This document shows, in pieces, positions 23,767 through 24,117 of a stretch of DNA of 24,117 bases. Under the pieces are notes generated by a model. That model did not search any database. It worked only from the letters and a program-made list of their open reading frames with translations, and was not told the DNA's origin. A program made the translations under genes and the position numbers. Every line of letters starts with the position of its first letter. Within the stretch, counting starts at the first letter, position 1. Source of the DNA: G963677915 sp963677915 (GTDB lineage: Bacteria > Bacillota > Clostridia > Lachnospirales > Vallitaleaceae); NCBI GenBank assembly GCA_963677915.2, contig CAXXGE010000034.1, positions 1-24,117 of the forward strand, in the 5' to 3' direction.

Positions 23767-24117
23767 GATCCATATTTTAATACCCGTACTGGGCTTGGTC
23801 CTTGTCCTGGGCATCAGCGTGTTGGTTCCGCTGGTGTCCCGGGACAAAGGCGTTACAATCGAGGTGGCCGCGGTGGAAGCAAAACAAAGCGAACCTGCCA
23901 CATCAGAGAAAGAGCTTGTGCTGAAACTGGAACCGGAACCGGAGCAGAAGCCGGAAATGACATCTAAACCAGAAACCGAACTTGAATCTGAACAGGAATT
24001 TGAACAGGAACCGGATATGGATTCGGATCCAGGGACAACTCAGAACAAAGAAGCTGCTATCGAATCTGTCGTGGCAGTTACCACGGAGGCCGCTGCGGAA
24101 GCGGGGCTAAACGACGA
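23753..24117 (+). CDS. Membrane-anchored Glu/Pro-rich protein, partial (runs off the right edge)
   Basis: Tandem ATGs at 23753 and 23756 overlap the end of the SLH tail. About 121 codons are visible. Residues 5-27 form one hydrophobic helix after a short basic start (MMKSKIHILIPVLGLVLVLG). A long acidic, low-complexity segment follows (about 45-95), rich in Glu, Pro, Lys and Gln with repeats such as EPEPEQKPE and EQEFEQEPD. There is no lipobox cysteine. It should be an extracytoplasmic protein held by an N-terminal anchor, with a flexible spacer before a domain beyond the window. Ribosome binding is poor, so coupling to the SLH gene is likely. Function is unknown. Confidence 0.7.
   Translation, partial: MMKSKIHILIPVLGLVLVLGISVLVPLVSRDKGVTIEVAAVEAKQSEPATSEKELVLKLEPEPEQKPEMTSKPETELESEQEFEQEPDMDSDPGTTQNKEAAIESVVAVTTEAAAEAGLND

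Noticed and set aside
1..24117. CRISPR arrays, tRNA or rRNA genes, prophage or intact transposase
   Set aside because: No regularly spaced repeats, cloverleaf or rRNA signatures, phage structural genes or transposase domains were seen on either strand.

Overview
The window looks like a chromosomal segment of a Gram-positive, Clostridia-like member of the Bacillota. The evidence is strong GGAGG-type ribosome binding sites with frequent TTG/GTG starts, an AgrB/AgrD cyclic-peptide quorum-sensing set with a LytTR regulator and GHKL kinase, a VanZ protein, an S-layer-homology (SLH) surface protein, and a Wzx/Wzy-type exopolysaccharide (EPS) locus. I cannot name the genus.

Positions 1-11817 are an AT-rich EPS/capsule locus. 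A partial O-antigen-ligase/Wzy-like membrane protein runs off the left edge on the minus strand. Divergent from it is a plus-strand operon with tight spacing or overlaps throughout: a polyprenyl-phosphate sugar-phosphate transferase, a GT2 glycosyltransferase, a cytoplasmic TolB/PL22-like beta-propeller, an exostosin-like GT-B protein, two more GT2 enzymes, a GT4 enzyme, an (alpha/alpha)-toroid glycosidase-like protein and a Wzx flippase. It ends in a GT2 gene reduced to 49 codons by an internal deletion. The likely flow is a first sugar placed on undecaprenyl phosphate, extension by the glycosyltransferases, export by Wzx, and polymerisation by the Wzy-like protein.

Positions 11818-12320 hold no large gene. 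They carry a 35-codon small frame with a terminator-like hairpin and a 168-bp near-perfect palindromic element with 33-bp terminal inverted repeats (a MITE) ending 37 bp before a vanZ gene. From here on the DNA is visibly more GC-rich.

Positions 12944-17269 (minus strand) are an agr-type quorum-sensing operon in the order agrA-agrC-agrD-agrB, the reverse of the classical B-D-C-A. Its last gene is a membrane PAS-GGDEF-HD (HD-GYP) cyclic-di-GMP protein that starts inside agrB. That last gene is heavily decayed: at least four deletions or frameshifts have removed the HD and GYP motifs, and GGDEF reads GGAEF.

Positions 17270-24117 (plus strand) contain galE translationally coupled to a NYN-LOTUS RNA-binding/nuclease-like protein, bracketed by two related terminator hairpins. 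Then come an EPS-type MarR regulator, a small two-TM protein and a second polyprenyl sugar-phosphate transferase in an overlapping run, followed by a secreted SLH protein whose third SLH repeat is put out of frame by one extra T, and the start of a membrane-anchored Glu/Pro-rich protein cut by the right edge.

No CRISPR array, tRNA, rRNA or intact transposase was seen.
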